From Klebsormidium nitens (lineage: Eukaryota; Streptophyta; Klebsormidiophyceae; Klebsormidiales; Klebsormidiaceae): DNA of 64,000 nucleotides. The translations under genes were made by a program, and so were the position numbers. Below the pieces are notes generated by a model, which saw nothing but the letters and a program-made list of their open reading frames with translations, was not told the DNA's origin and searched no databases. Position 1 is the first letter of the stretch. Each line of letters opens with the position of its first letter. This document shows, piece after piece, positions 16,881-28,384 of the stretch. The DNA lies in NCBI GenBank assembly GCA_000708835.1, contig DF237043.1:148382-212381 (forward strand), given 5' to 3'.

Positions 16881-17845
16881 AAAGAGGTTTGCCATTAAGA
16901 TTTTTGATATGCGGGGCCGAGTGTCAAGCTTTTATTGGAGCAGCTTTATTTCGTGGGCCTGCCTCGAGGAGGAGTGTGCTATGAGGCTTGCTTTCTAGTG
17001 GCGAGTTCAAAACGCGGTTATGACCAAGAACTCTTACTTACACCCTTTGATTGAAATTTGACTCCCAAAATACCACGTATGTCCGGCTTTCTCAAGTGAC
17101 TGACCTCTCTACATGCTACATGCTATCTGGGGCTTGAGTTCTCATAATAAGTCAGTCAAGCGACTCGACTGCGAGTTTCTACTACCTCAGACCGTTCTGC
17201 ACTACTAGGCTAGCATATGCATTTTCATCATGTTCTGGTGCAATTTGTGTCAGCCGATAACTTAAGCTGCGCGCAAGCCGCATGCTTGGCACATTCACAA
17301 TAATAGTAGAGCGTGTGGAAGCGTTCCGATTTCCGGGCTGCAATACCATGCTGGCAGAATGTTTCAAGATGACGCTGATCTTCAAATCAGAGGGGCCCTT
17401 ATCGCAGACTAGCTTACGAACTTAGCCGACTCCCGGCCCATGGCGGTATTCGGTGCACAATGAATATATATTATGACCGCAGCCCGGCCCGTGAGAGCTG
17501 CGCATGCCGCACTGACAAGCCAGCTCTAGCCAGCGGTCGCGAGCCAGTGGGCCGGCACTGCGTTGCAGTGCAGCCTCATGCAGCCTGGGTATACTATAGC
17601 GCCAGGCCGCGGCTGGCCCGCGCGCGGCGCTCAGTCCGAGTCACTGAGCTCTGAGTGGCCGCGGGAGTACCGTCATATGCGTACGCGTGACTATGCATGC
17701 CATACCTATGCACATGCAGATTGGCTTGCCGCCGCGGCCGGCCATGCTAGCCCCGGCTCTTTTGCTTGCGGCGGCCGGCCGCGCTCATTGCTTAAAACCC
17801 ATCGTTTGCAGAGCCGATGCCTACAACCGTCGATTTGGACAAGGT
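16881..17845. other. intergenic region
   Basis: Holds the TPI 3' UTR and the upstream part of the HSP20 promoter. From about 17400 to 17800 it is very GC-rich with many GGCC, GCCGGC and GCATGC palindromes. No coding unit was recognised. Confidence 0.5.
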
Positions 17846-18026
17846 TTCTTGAAGAATCCGCCAGATACTTTCAACGACGTCGATATAGGAGCCTGGAATC
17901 TCATAGACACTTCTAGAACCGTCGATTCCACTGCCACGCGCTTCTGTCGTAACTAGCTTCTTTGCACCGTCCGATAGAGGTCGACATTATAATTGACGGC
18001 TGAGAAGCCCGCTGGCTCGAACCTTC
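17846..18026 (+). promoter_or_regulatory. heat-shock element cluster upstream of HSP20
   Basis: Three heat-shock-factor half-site pairs lie within 440 nt of the HSP20 start codon: TTCTTGAA at 17846-17853, TTCTAGAA at 17911-17918 and GAACCTTC at 18019-18026. Each is an inverted nTTCnnGAAn or nGAAnnTTCn pair, the binding unit of plant heat-shock factors. The clustering immediately upstream of an sHSP gene makes heat induction likely. Each 6-base pair by itself could occur by chance. Confidence 0.6.
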
Positions 18027-18281
18027 TCGCACTTTCTTGCATGATGCACGCCAGGTTTGCCATTATGCAGCAAGCTGCAAGGCTGCAAGCATGCAAAACT
18101 GTGAAAATGCAAACCCGCTGGCTACCAGGGGAGCACTACAAATACGCTGCATTGCAGCTTCCATTTTCAATCCAAGCAATTCAGCAACCAGCGCTTTCAA
18201 CAGCTCTCACGCGCACAAACGCTTCCAGCTTCCATCAACAGTTCTGTCATCAGTAAGCTTCCCTTCCTGTCTCTCAGCACC

Positions 18282-19914
18282 ATGGCTCTCACTCCGTGGC
18301 TCGTTTCCCGCGACCCCTTCTTCACTGACCCCTTCAGCATCCTGGACAACTTCAGCACCAACTTTGACTCGTCGCTTACGCCGCAACAGGGCAGGGGCAG
18401 CGAGGGCGCTAGGCGCGTTACAGCATTCGCAAGGGCGCCGGTGGATGTGAGAGAGAAGGAGGACCAGTACATCTTTGAGGCGGACTTGCCAGGTGAGTGA
18501 ACAATTCAACTGAAGAGTGAAATTGGTGGAATAAAAAGCGGGTGGTTTTGTTAGAGGTGTGCCAGCATTGCTTTGAAGGTGGTGCTAGTGATGAAGGAAC
18601 AGGTGTTTGTCTTCGACGAAAGCCATTGCTCTGCTGGAAATTTGGGAAGTTCCTAGTTGATGCTTGGGAAGTCTTATGGATGGTGCTTGAGAGGAGCTGA
18701 GATAGTTGCTTGACGAACTGCCTTAGGGGCTCAAGAAATGAAGGTGGAAGCAGCTTGTAGCAACGGCAGGACTTGTTGAAAGGTTGCCTTGAAAGCTTCT
18801 CTGAAAAGGTTTGGTCGACGTCACAGTGTTCCCCAAGCTGTGGTTGGTCAGTGTTCTGTGGGTTTGTTAGACGGAGTTTAGCTCCTTAGGCGGAGTTCAG
18901 CTCCTGAGGGGCAAATGTGGTGTGTCCTCGTTATGTGAGTGTCATGCTATACGAGTGAAAGTTTGAAGTTCCTTATTGCTTCTTGTGTGCTTCTTGTCAA
19001 GCTCAAGATTCTGACATTGATTCTTTTGATCTTGCAGGGTTGACCAAGGACGAGGTCAAGGTGCAGTTGGAGGAGGACGGCAAGGTCTTGGCCATCTCAG
19101 GAGAGCGGAAGCACAACTTTGAGGAGAAGAAGGAGGGCCAGAACTATCACAGGTGAGTTCATCCCAGCTGAAACAGACTGCTCTTCTCCTTTGCAGCTGT
19201 ATTATAAAGTGGATCAAAGTTGGTTGCCCTTTGCAGAACCTCTGCTTATCATCATCTGCCTTCGTCTGTCCTTGCACTCTGCGTGTTTAAAGGATTTCCT
19301 TCAATGAGTCTCGTGGGACTAGTGGTCCCAGTGCATTTTAGAGGAGGAGCAACTACGAGACCTGCCTTTTGATCAGTTTCAATCCTTTTCATAGAGCACA
19401 GTGTGAAATTTTTAGGGGCAACACAAGTTGGGATGTTGCGGCTGACTTTGGCGCGCCAGGCATTCGATTCATCTCTGTTCTGGTTATCGTCTCGTTTGAG
19501 CTGCAATTTCCAGTTGTCCAGCCGAGTTTTGACTCATATCCGTCATGTCCATATCTCTTTTCAGCTTCTCTGTTGCTCTGATGAGGGTCATGCAAAGCCT
19601 AGTACCGTTGTTAATCCTGGTGGCACTCTGTAGAAAAGATTGTCTATTCTAACTTTCTGCGGCGCTTGTTGAATTGCTGGTCTGAGCTGCATCCTCCTTC
19701 AGCTGCCTGCTTCTGATAGCGACTTTGAACTCTTTCGTCCTTGTATCTTTGCAGGATTGAGAGGTCGTACGGCAAGTTTGAGCGCCGCTTCCGTCTGCCC
19801 GACAACGCCAATCCGAGCGACATCAAGGCCGCAGCCAAGGACGGTGTTCTCACGATCGCCATCGCCAAGCAGAAGCCCAAGGAGAACAAGACCGTGGACG
19901 TGCAGATTCACTAG
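18282..19914 (+). CDS. HSP20: class I small heat-shock protein (HSP20)
   Basis: ATP-independent holdase chaperone of the cytosol that forms large oligomers with denaturing proteins. Three exons: 18282-18492, 19038-19152 and 19755-19914. They sum to 486 nt, 161 residues, typical of plant class I proteins. Visible features: N-terminal arm beginning MALTPWLVSRDPFFTDPF; alpha-crystallin consensus II (RAPVDVREKEDQYIFEADLPG); and consensus I (RRFRLPDN followed by IKAAAKDGVLTIAI). The tail PKENKTVDVQIH is short and carries no organelle-retrieval signal. Heat-shock elements lie upstream. Angiosperm class I genes are normally intronless, so the two introns (545 and 602 nt), both inside the crystallin domain, are notable. 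The downstream gene is convergent and unrelated. Confidence 0.95.
18872..18909 (+). repeat. 19-bp tandem duplication in HSP20 intron 1
   Basis: Two adjacent 19-nt units, CGGAGTTTAGCTCCTTAGG at 18872-18890 and CGGAGTTCAGCTCCTGAGG at 18891-18909, differ at two positions. It is a recent short tandem duplication inside the intron with no coding consequence. Confidence 0.8.
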
Positions 19915-21374
19915 ATAGTCACTGCTCTGAGAGTCTACAGCATGATAAGATAATAGGGATCATATAAGAGACTCTTGATGATTGCAGTGGTTGTCTCGCA
20001 GAGTCCAACGAACTAACCAGTCACGAGATGCGGGAACAGGAAGTTTTGCACCTATTTGCGGCATATCCATAGCAATGATGAGTATATAGACAAAGATTGT
20101 TTGTTGCATAAGCAGCATGAGACACTGAGCAGATAGCATAACAGATTGCCAGAGTAACCTGAGAGTGACCTAAATGAACCGTTGAACATAACCTATCATT
20201 TAATCAACTGTCAAAATTGTTTGTTAAGGTCTGACCGTTCCAGACTACCAAAGGGCCATCTTTTTGTCACAAGTTTGTGAAAATCAAATTTTCTCATACT
20301 GTGTCAAGAATTGCCTTTCTCCGATGCCAACAAAATTTCATCTTTGAAATATGAAGTGATGTGCACTGCTAGGATCACTCATTGCATTGCGCACGGCCGA
20401 CAGTGTCTGTACTCCCAGCTCTCGAATAAATTGTGCAAGATAGTACTATAATTCAAGGATATCAGACCGTATTGCATGCGCATGAAAGTGTCATTAAGGC
20501 TGTACAATCAATCACCAGGGTTGAATTGGTAGCAGCGCAGCGCCTACGCTAACCTGCAATACGAATTGCACTGCAGAGCATCATATGACTGTCAGATATT
20601 CTGCGTGACAGGAACAGACGTAGAGGAACATGCAGCGATGTTGTGTTGATGGCCGGCCGATATCATCATAGTATTGACCTAAACTGTACTAACGCAGATC
20701 ATGTGCCCATGGTGCGCGCGTACGTGAATCGTTTATCCTGCATCTTCACGTCATCCATGACAGTGTATGTCAAGGCTAGCTCACCATGGCAGTTACGGCC
20801 ACAATATATGATCGACAATCAATATGAGTGTGCATACCCTAAGATTGCAAAACACGTACTAGGAAGCAACGATGCACGTACTTGTAACCGTCACCGGCTT
20901 ATGTACCGTCAACATCAGGCTTATCCCGAAAGTTGAATCGCTTGCGTTCGCCCGGCCGGATCGATCGGCAGCTACTAGGAAACGATAATAAACCTAGCCT
21001 ATGAAGCGCCGCGCTGCTGAGCAAGACCGTCTGCGCTGTAGCTACTTAAGCCACAAAGCCAGCTAGCAGCTGAATACGACATGCGTGGCATGGCAACTCT
21101 GGGCAGGACACGTCCGATCTAAAATGCGGAACTGTAAGTTGCAAACATGTATCCACGTACGTTAGTACTGGTAAAAGCGCCAACCATGCAGTGGCGGCTT
21201 GGCCAATCCAACATAGGCGGGAAGCTATTGTCGATAAATTAGCACAACATGCAGATCAGTATGTTGGAAGATTTATGAGGGCCTTCAGTACAAGCATAAA
21301 TCGTGTTTGAGAAAGTCAGGGCACCTGCGAATGCTTGGACGAAATGAAACTGCTTTCAACATAAATCACTGGAG
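19915..21374. other. intergenic region between convergent genes
   Basis: About 1.46 kb between the stop codons of HSP20 (+) and anthranilate synthase (-), so it contains both 3' UTRs. Reading frames are short and unlike any family recognised. Confidence 0.5.
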
Positions 21375-24300
21375 TTACGTCCCAAGTCCAGCCGAATCCG
21401 GCCGGAAAGCCGTCTCCGCTAGATCGATCGCTCGCGCCATAGCCATTGATTTGTTTACCGTTTCTTGATACTCTAGCTCGGGGTTACTGTCCGCTACAAT
21501 CCCGGCCCCCGCTTGCAAATGCACGACCCACTCTCGCCTCGGCACTTCCCCCCGGTAGTCGTACAATGTGTCGTGCGCAAACGTGGGGATGACCATCGTG
21601 CGCAGGGCCAGAGCGATGTCCATATCCCTGCAGAAAAGCAAGCCGTCGATATTATTGATGAGTTTGTAAACAACTCAAGCTTGTGCCCCACAAAGCATTC
21701 ATGAGGGAGTCATCGAGAGAATGTCATCGATCTGAAAAGTGAAAAGATACTGTCGAAGAATTCAACGAGCAGAGTTTGACGGCTCTAGAGGGACGTGACT
21801 GTTGGTTGAAGGCTCTAGATGACGTGCCCGGGTGCCTGGGTGCTCTTAGGGAAAAGTCAATGGGCTGTCTAAAGTGATGAACAAATCCAATAGGGTTCCT
21901 GTCTCAGTATCGGCCACCAAACATCAAACGGGAAGCAGTAACTCCGTACACATGAGAAGGTTCGAGGGCCTGCACTTGTTCCACCCCCGAAATCAAATCG
22001 ATCCGTCTTTCAGGTTTTGCTGTGAGGCGAGAAAAGGACGGAAGAGAAAAATTGGTGCCACTCACCCTGTGAAGGACACCATGCCGATCCCTCCGCTGTA
22101 CGGCCCTCTTCGCGCCACCTCTAGTTCGTCGATCAACTCCATGGCACGCACCTGCGACACAGAAGGGACGTCGGTCAGCTAAGTCCATATAACAGAAAGT
22201 TTGTCCACATATTGCCTACTTCTTGCAGACAGCGATGCTTGCTTTCTGCCCGTATTCCCTGGTGTGATTGTAGCAAACATTACGCCTGAGAAAGAGCTTC
22301 TTGGCTTGTCCAACGCACAAGAGTATGTCCCTGAAAGCCCGTCCCAGCCTTGCATCTCGGAGGCTTCTTCTCACCTTCTATCACCTCTGGTATCATACAA
22401 TTACAAAGCCGTCAGCAGCCGATTTTCGGCGGCCCCCTAACGGTACCGCGAATGAAAAGCTTCTGATCTTACACAAAGCGGACCCTTCGAAACCCACACC
22501 CGCGCCCCGTACCTTTGGCGCGCCACTGACGGTCCCGACCGGCAGCGTGGCTTTGAGCGCGTCCCAGGAGGTGAGGTCCTCCTTGAGCTCCCCGGTGACC
22601 GTGCTGCTGATGTGCATCACGTGGCTGTACCGCTCGATCTTCATCAGCGCCTCCACCTTCACCGAACCAGCTTTCGACACCTGGCGCGCAGAGAGAGGGG
22701 TCACAGATGAACTCTTTCGGACGGTCAAACCTCCAGAAAACAAGGATTCGGCCAGTCACCTGGTGTGCGCTGGTGGAGAATTCTCGAGAGGGCGTGTCAT
22801 CGGGACGGTCCAAAATGTCAGCGCTTGTCACCATCATAGAGGCTTGCTTTGGAAACAAACCCCGGCGCTCGGCGACATCAAAGCAGACCAGAGCGCTGGG
22901 CAGTCGCTCCCCGACGCAACTCGGAGTCTTCTGTGTATGCCCTTTTCAAACGACGGCAACGCTCAACAAACCTGGGGGAAAGGATATATAAACGACGTGA
23001 AAGATGAGTTGGATGTTCAGAAAGAAGAGCTGCGGCTACAGGTACCAACACTCCACCAACGGCCTCCAAACGGTCACAGGCGCCGCGCCACCTTGCGACG
23101 CTCTTCACCCTTACAATCACCAATTAAATTTAGCTCATGATCCGTAACCAGAAAAAGACTTCCAACCCAAGTAGAGGTAACGGCTGCCTCCCACACTAGC
23201 AAAGTTTTTAGCCCCCTACGTTTAGATGAACGCGCTGTGAGCTCAATGTAAGAAGCAACGTTCAAACCCCGTTTGCGCCCCACCTTGCCGACGTCATTCC
23301 TGCCCAGGTCCACCAGCATGACGTGCTCCGCGCGCTCCTTCTCGTCCGCCAGCAACTCGTCCTCCAAGGCCTGGTCCTCCATCTCCGTCGCGCCCCGTCG
23401 CCGCGTGCCCGCCAGCGGCCGGTTCACCACCTTCCTCTGCAAACATGAGACGTCGTTCTCAGCACCGCTTTGCAAGCTCTGTTCTCAAAACCAGTCCACC
23501 AAGCCGATGCGCTGCTTCTGATGCTTGGAAGTCATCATGCACACCTCCAAGACGCTTTGCAAAAGACTCAGGCTTCTCAGTCGCACTGCAAGAACCTTGC
23601 AAAACGCCCAAGGCGTGTGGCATGAGCGCTAACAGTTCCTAACGCTGGAGAGGTTCTCGGAGCTGAACGTGACAGGAAGGAAGATCCCGGTTTGCGCAGC
23701 ACTACTGGATTGTCTGCGAGGTACTTCGCTATGAGGCTAATATGCTTCCAAGACTCCAATTCCAAAATGTCTTGCTTTCGTAGAAGGTCGCCGAGTTTAT
23801 CAGTCATCGCTTACGTCCGTGATCCGGCAGAGGATCTCGGGGCTGGACGCAACAAGAATGGCGCCCCGCGCCTGGAGATAGATCATGTAGGGGGAGGGGT
23901 TCACGATGCGCAGTGCGCGGTAGATCTCGTACGGGTCCGCAAAAGTGCGCCGCTCAAAACGTTGGCTTAGCACGATCTGAAAGATGTCGCCTGCCAGTAT
24001 GTGCTCCTTCGCGTCCTCGATTGCCGCAATGAAGTCGCTCCTAGGGATAGAAGGCAAGACTTTGAAGAATTTGGCAAGGCAGTACGACCCGGATGGAGGT
24101 AGCTTGGTGCGCTGCTCTGAACCTAACAGGTTGATCATTGTCGCCCGCCAGAAGATGCTCTTACTGGCAGCATGCAGTGCGTCGATAAGTGCGCTATTGA
24201 CGAGGCACCTTTTCAATTTAGAAATGCTAACCCGTGAAATCGCCCCACCAAAAACCCGAGAACAAAAGCAGAGATTGAGAGCGATTCAGGGTGTCAGAAT

Positions 24301-27300
24301 GCGCAACAGAGTATGCACGTGCTTATGTCGGAACATGCAAAGAAAGGCCGCAGGCAATCGTGGTCACGTTTGAATCCAGTCTTGCCGTTTCGAATTCGAA
24401 CCTAAAAGGCCCTTGTCACATCCACCTGAGGCTCGACTTTAGCAAGGCGGCCGCAATAATGCAACTCTTGCCAAAGCAAAAACGACTCCAACGCTCACTT
24501 GGTCATGTTGGACACTGCTTCCGTGGTGGTGTTCTCCCCGAGCGACAGCTGTACGCAGCCGGACGAGAGCACCGGACCGTCGGACGTTTGCAGCCGTTGT
24601 ACCAGCCGTGCAAGCGCGCGCTGCCCGTTCGAATAAGCGTCCGAAACGGATTCGAAGTCGTCCAGCATCACCCAATGTATCACGTAGATAATCTGCGCAT
24701 TGAGAGGAATCCAATCGTTTCCCATTGCTCTAGGAAAAACGAGGAACACGCGGGGCACCTTCAGGAGCCGCTTCCGAAGCGGAGGACGCTTCCAGCATCA
24801 CGAATCACGTGGATGATCTGCACGTCGAGGAGGACTCAATGAGCACTCGTCGTTAGAGAACGAAGTGCAAAGGTCCCAGTTCGAGGAATTCTCGAACTCG
24901 TGGACGCGAACACTCCAGCATCGTGGAACAGATCACATAGATAATTTAACCTTGCGGAAAAACAACGCACTGGTCTGGCCTGTCAGTACAAAGAGGATCG
25001 GGGACTGATCCCCCAGGCGACCAACTAATCGAGGCTCCGCTCAGAAAAGGCACGTGCTCTAGGATTGCAGTGACACCAAGGTGTGCTAACAAGGACTGTG
25101 CGTCGCCCGAGAATCATCTGCTGAGGAACGACGACAAGAAGCGGCTGAAACGGAGGTGCTGACGGTCAGAAGTACAGCACACACGACGAACAAAGTGCTC
25201 AGTGAAACCTAACACAAAGTGGCTGTTTTCAGTCGACCGAAGCAGAATACTAAGTATCCACGCCAGATCTCCGTATGAGACAGCGAACAGATTTCGCCAA
25301 CCAACGAGCCGCACTACTTTTCTCTCACTCTCCAAGCCTGACAGAGCCGTATAAGTATTGAGAAATGCGCAAACAGAAGCGTTAGACAGACAAAGTACAA
25401 GTAAGAAAGCCAAGGAAGGAACAAAACGAGTGTCGTCAACGGAAGGCCCACCTTGGTGACGTGGTCAAAGACGACTACGTCGTGGTACAGCCCGAGGTGG
25501 ATGTCGGGTAACCCTCGGTCATCGTCAGGCGCGTTCGCAAACGGCAGCTTCTTGCTCTCTACGTACCGGACCGTGTCGTACGATGTATAGCCCACCCATC
25601 CGCCTGCATGAGGGGCGCTCTGATATTTTCGTTTGAATATCCGCAACGAGCTGTCGGCTTTTGTCCCTGGACCTTTTGATCTTGCGCTGTGTGCTTCTTG
25701 TTTCGAACGTTCTGTTGTCGATACATTCATGGCAATGCTCTTGACGAGCTGTCTGCTTTTGGCCCTGAATTCTCTGATATCGTGCTGTCTGCTTTCCTTT
25801 TTATACTTCTTGTTGTCGAACTGTCTGCTTCTAAATGGTGCAGAGCAACGTTTTCAGGAGGGCGGATTGATCCTGCCCGTTGCCACATTCGACCGGGTCA
25901 AGAGAGACGCCGGCATGCCGAGTATGTTTCGCCGGAGCAGAGTATCAAAAAGCTGCATCAACGTTGTATCCTGGCTTCTGGCTATGGTCAGTGAGCGAAC
26001 ATTTCTCCTTTCCCTTTGGCCATGCATTTCAACAAAATCTCAAGAGCCCAGACTATTTTACTCACCGCAGAAGCAGTCTGGCAGTCCATCTACAGTGGCT
26101 GGCCGCCAGTCCTCTGACAGCTCCACGGGCACCTGGAGGGGGTCTTGGCTCAGCTTCTCCTCGCGCCCCCCCTTTGCATGGTCGAGGATCGTCACCAGCT
26201 CCTCTTTCGCAATCACCTCGAGGGACGGGTGGGCACCGACAAAGCTGTACCGCCCCTGGTATGAAAACCGGTATGGATGTCAGTTTCGGCTCTACTGCAG
26301 CAGGCCAACTTTAACAAAAGCTAACATGCTAGAGGATTTCTGAAGCTTTGATGATGAGAGTCGAGTGCGGTCTTTCGAATTCGGAGGAAAGATGGATCTT
26401 GTAGGACGATAGTAATTCCGGCTTCCCGCTTTTGATAGCAGAGGACCAACTACCAGAAGACCGTCAGGAAAAACAGCGGTGTGAGGCTGGCGCCATGGGG
26501 TTCAACTGCACCACCACAAAGCTATATTCATGTGTCCCAACAATGACAAGATGATGATTTGCCTCCTTGAAGACGTGGCTGTGTGCGTAGAATGCCGTCT
26601 CAGGGTTTAGCCAGCCTGACAAACATGTTTGTTGGTGTCTTTCCAGCCCGCTACTCAGTTACCTTCCGAGGTACACCGAAAACCGACCTTGTCAGGAATG
26701 CCAAACGGAGTCGTAGACTTTCCTCGTTATGAAAATCTGGCAAAATAGTATGCTTGCAGAATCATATGGGAGTAAACGTCCACTTATAAAAATCTGGCGC
26801 AATTGTGCTTACCGCGCGAATTCCGTCTTCCACCGATTCTAGCAGGAAGCTGGGCGCCTCCTTGTCGTCCCCCCTCACTAAACACTTGTACGCTAGGACA
26901 GGCGTCAGCTGGTCGGAGAAGATGCGCCGAAACATGGGGACCAGATTGCCCCGCTCAGCGGCTTTGGAGAAGGAGGCATAGTCTGCAGAGGCGGGATACT
27001 TACTTTAACGAACCTGACCTCACTGACCAAGCGGGCTCCAAAGGCTGTCATACATGGGCCGCTCAATGTTGGACAGCTTGTGATGTGAAGGGATCTGGCC
27101 TATTTGCATCAGAAACCTTCAGGAATAGTCTGGTGGATTCCAGAAGGCACCAATGCACGACCGCAAAGCTGACAGCCTATGTTGCATTGGGCAAATATAT
27201 CACAATGCAAAGCTGCAGGGTGGTGTTCGGAGAGCTCAAATGCACTCTCAAATTTCCAATTTTGCAGAAGAGTCTGCAAATGGAGGTCATTGAACGCTGA

Positions 27301-27690
27301 AATCATCAGCAGATCGTGATAATGGTGGTCTGCTAACGCGAGAGTACAATGTCCAATCTGCACTTTGAGACGCTCACCTTCTGTAACCTCCTGCGGTGTC
27401 TCCACAGCTGGAGCCACCGCCACTGCTACTGCCCGTCGTTTTACCGTTGGCCTTTCATCCGCTTTGAAAGTTGTTCTAGAGTTGCCAGCAACATACTGTG
27501 GCCCCAGAGTTGGACTCGGGCCCTGGTAAGAGGAATTCGCTAAGCACGCTCTTCGTGATCCACAGCAAACAGCGAGACCTTGCCGGACCAGTGCATCAGC
27601 CTCACCCACCCCGCTCCCAGCTTGCGCAGAAGCGGACCCCAGTAACAGCGGCCCCCGCAGCAGCCTTGCTTGGAGGCCGGCCTGCGCCAT
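21375..27690 (-). CDS. ASA: anthranilate synthase alpha subunit, plastid
   Basis: Converts chorismate and glutamine-derived ammonia to anthranilate, the committed step of tryptophan synthesis in the plastid, working with a beta (glutaminase) subunit. Ten exons: 27690-27378, 26982-26813, 26255-26066, 25603-25452, 24692-24499, 24040-23815, 23436-23284, 22680-22513, 22151-22066 and 21627-21375. They sum to 1905 nt, 634 residues. Exon 1 is a transit peptide rich in Ala, Arg and Ser. Visible motifs: FLLESVEDG, carrying the LLES element of the tryptophan feedback site; [27 protein letters not shown]; the chorismate-binding core [43 protein letters not shown] and ELIDELE; and [11 protein letters not shown]. 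Feedback inhibition by tryptophan is likely. Start is Met 27690; an in-frame Met at 27735 is possible. Intron 4 carries decayed copies of the exon 5 boundary. Confidence 0.96.
24661..24955 (-). repeat. degenerate tandem copies of the exon 5 acceptor and exon head, ASA intron 4
   Basis: The genuine intron 4/exon 5 junction (acceptor before 24692) is followed on the minus-strand upstream side by two diverged copies of the same stretch, aligned on TCCAGCA at 24661, 24791 and 24914 (+ strand), i.e. spacings of about 130 and 123 nt. The 24791 copy keeps the acceptor dinucleotide and the exon opening (minus strand GTGCAG then ATCATCCACGTGAT, compared with GCGCAG then ATTATCTACGTGAT in the true exon). 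The 24914 copy keeps ATTATCTATGTGAT but not the AG. Coding continuity is lost in both copies. Confidence 0.75.
25648..25835 (+). repeat. diverged tandem repeat in ASA intron 3
   Basis: Copies of a GAGCTGTCNGCTTTTG core start at 25648 and 25746, with a partial third copy GAACTGTCTGCTT at 25818. The longer similarity (GGCCCTGAATT-like, then a GCTGT(G/C)TGCTT block) extends some 60-70 nt. It sits directly upstream, in the direction of transcription, of the exon 4 acceptor. Confidence 0.6.
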
Positions 27691-28384
27691 TGTGCCTTTT
27701 GCCCTCAATGGCCAGGGCCAGGACCCGAGGGGCAATCAGCTTTTTGCTCGTCAAATGCCCCTGGCAAAAGCACTCAATGCTGACAGTGATGTCGCCTCAT
27801 GAATCATGAATGCACAAATGCCAATGGCAATGTGGGGAATGTTGCCCTCTGAGTCTCGGCAAATCGGCATTTGGCTGTGACGCCGACGGCGAGAAGGTTG
27901 AGCACAGACCGTATTCTAATCGCCACTCATACCCCCCGTTGCATCACTTGCAGGATTAGAATACTGCATACTGATGTTAAGCCTGTACGACCGGACTTTT
28001 AGGGCGCATCCAAACTCCATCAATTTTGCGCCGGCCAGCTGTCTCATGCCATTGGCATTGGTCCTCGAGCCTATTAAAGGTCCAGGAACAGCTTCAAAGT
28101 CTTCAGATTGTGTAGATTTGATTTCAACAGCAATCCATCAAGAGAACGCTGCACACAATCAGCCTGGCGCTGCATCTGTTATGAGCCGCAGGCGCCCTCT
28201 CCCCTCTAGCCTCTAGGATCGAAGTCCCTGCTGCGGGGTCCGGAAGCGGAGCCTTCAGATCGTGGCTTCCTGCGCACCTCCTGGGTCGGCCATATTGTCC
28301 ACTCAGACTGCACGATTGCAGCCATTGTTTCAGTTGCAAAAGAAGAAGGTGGCCCAGAATTTGGGAGACCAGTGTTGGAACAAC
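27691..28384. promoter_or_regulatory. divergent promoter region, ASA and DUF309 genes
   Basis: About 690 nt between two start codons transcribed in opposite directions. It must contain both promoters. It includes several CAATGGCA/TTGGCAT-type repeats and a perfect 11-bp inverted repeat at 27911-27964. No TATA element could be called with confidence. Confidence 0.5.
27911..27964. repeat. 11-bp inverted repeat in the divergent promoter
   Basis: GTATTCTAATC at 27911-27921 and its exact reverse complement GATTAGAATAC at 27954-27964, with a 32-nt spacer. It could be a paired operator for a dimeric regulator or a small foldback-element remnant. Confidence 0.7.

Noticed and set aside
22301-23140. 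279-codon plus-strand frame
   Set aside because: Antisense to anthranilate synthase exon 8 and its flanking introns, with no domain resemblance.
25633-26343. 236-codon plus-strand frame
   Set aside because: Runs antisense through anthranilate synthase exon 3 and the repetitive intron; composition is Ser/Cys/Leu-rich without family similarity.
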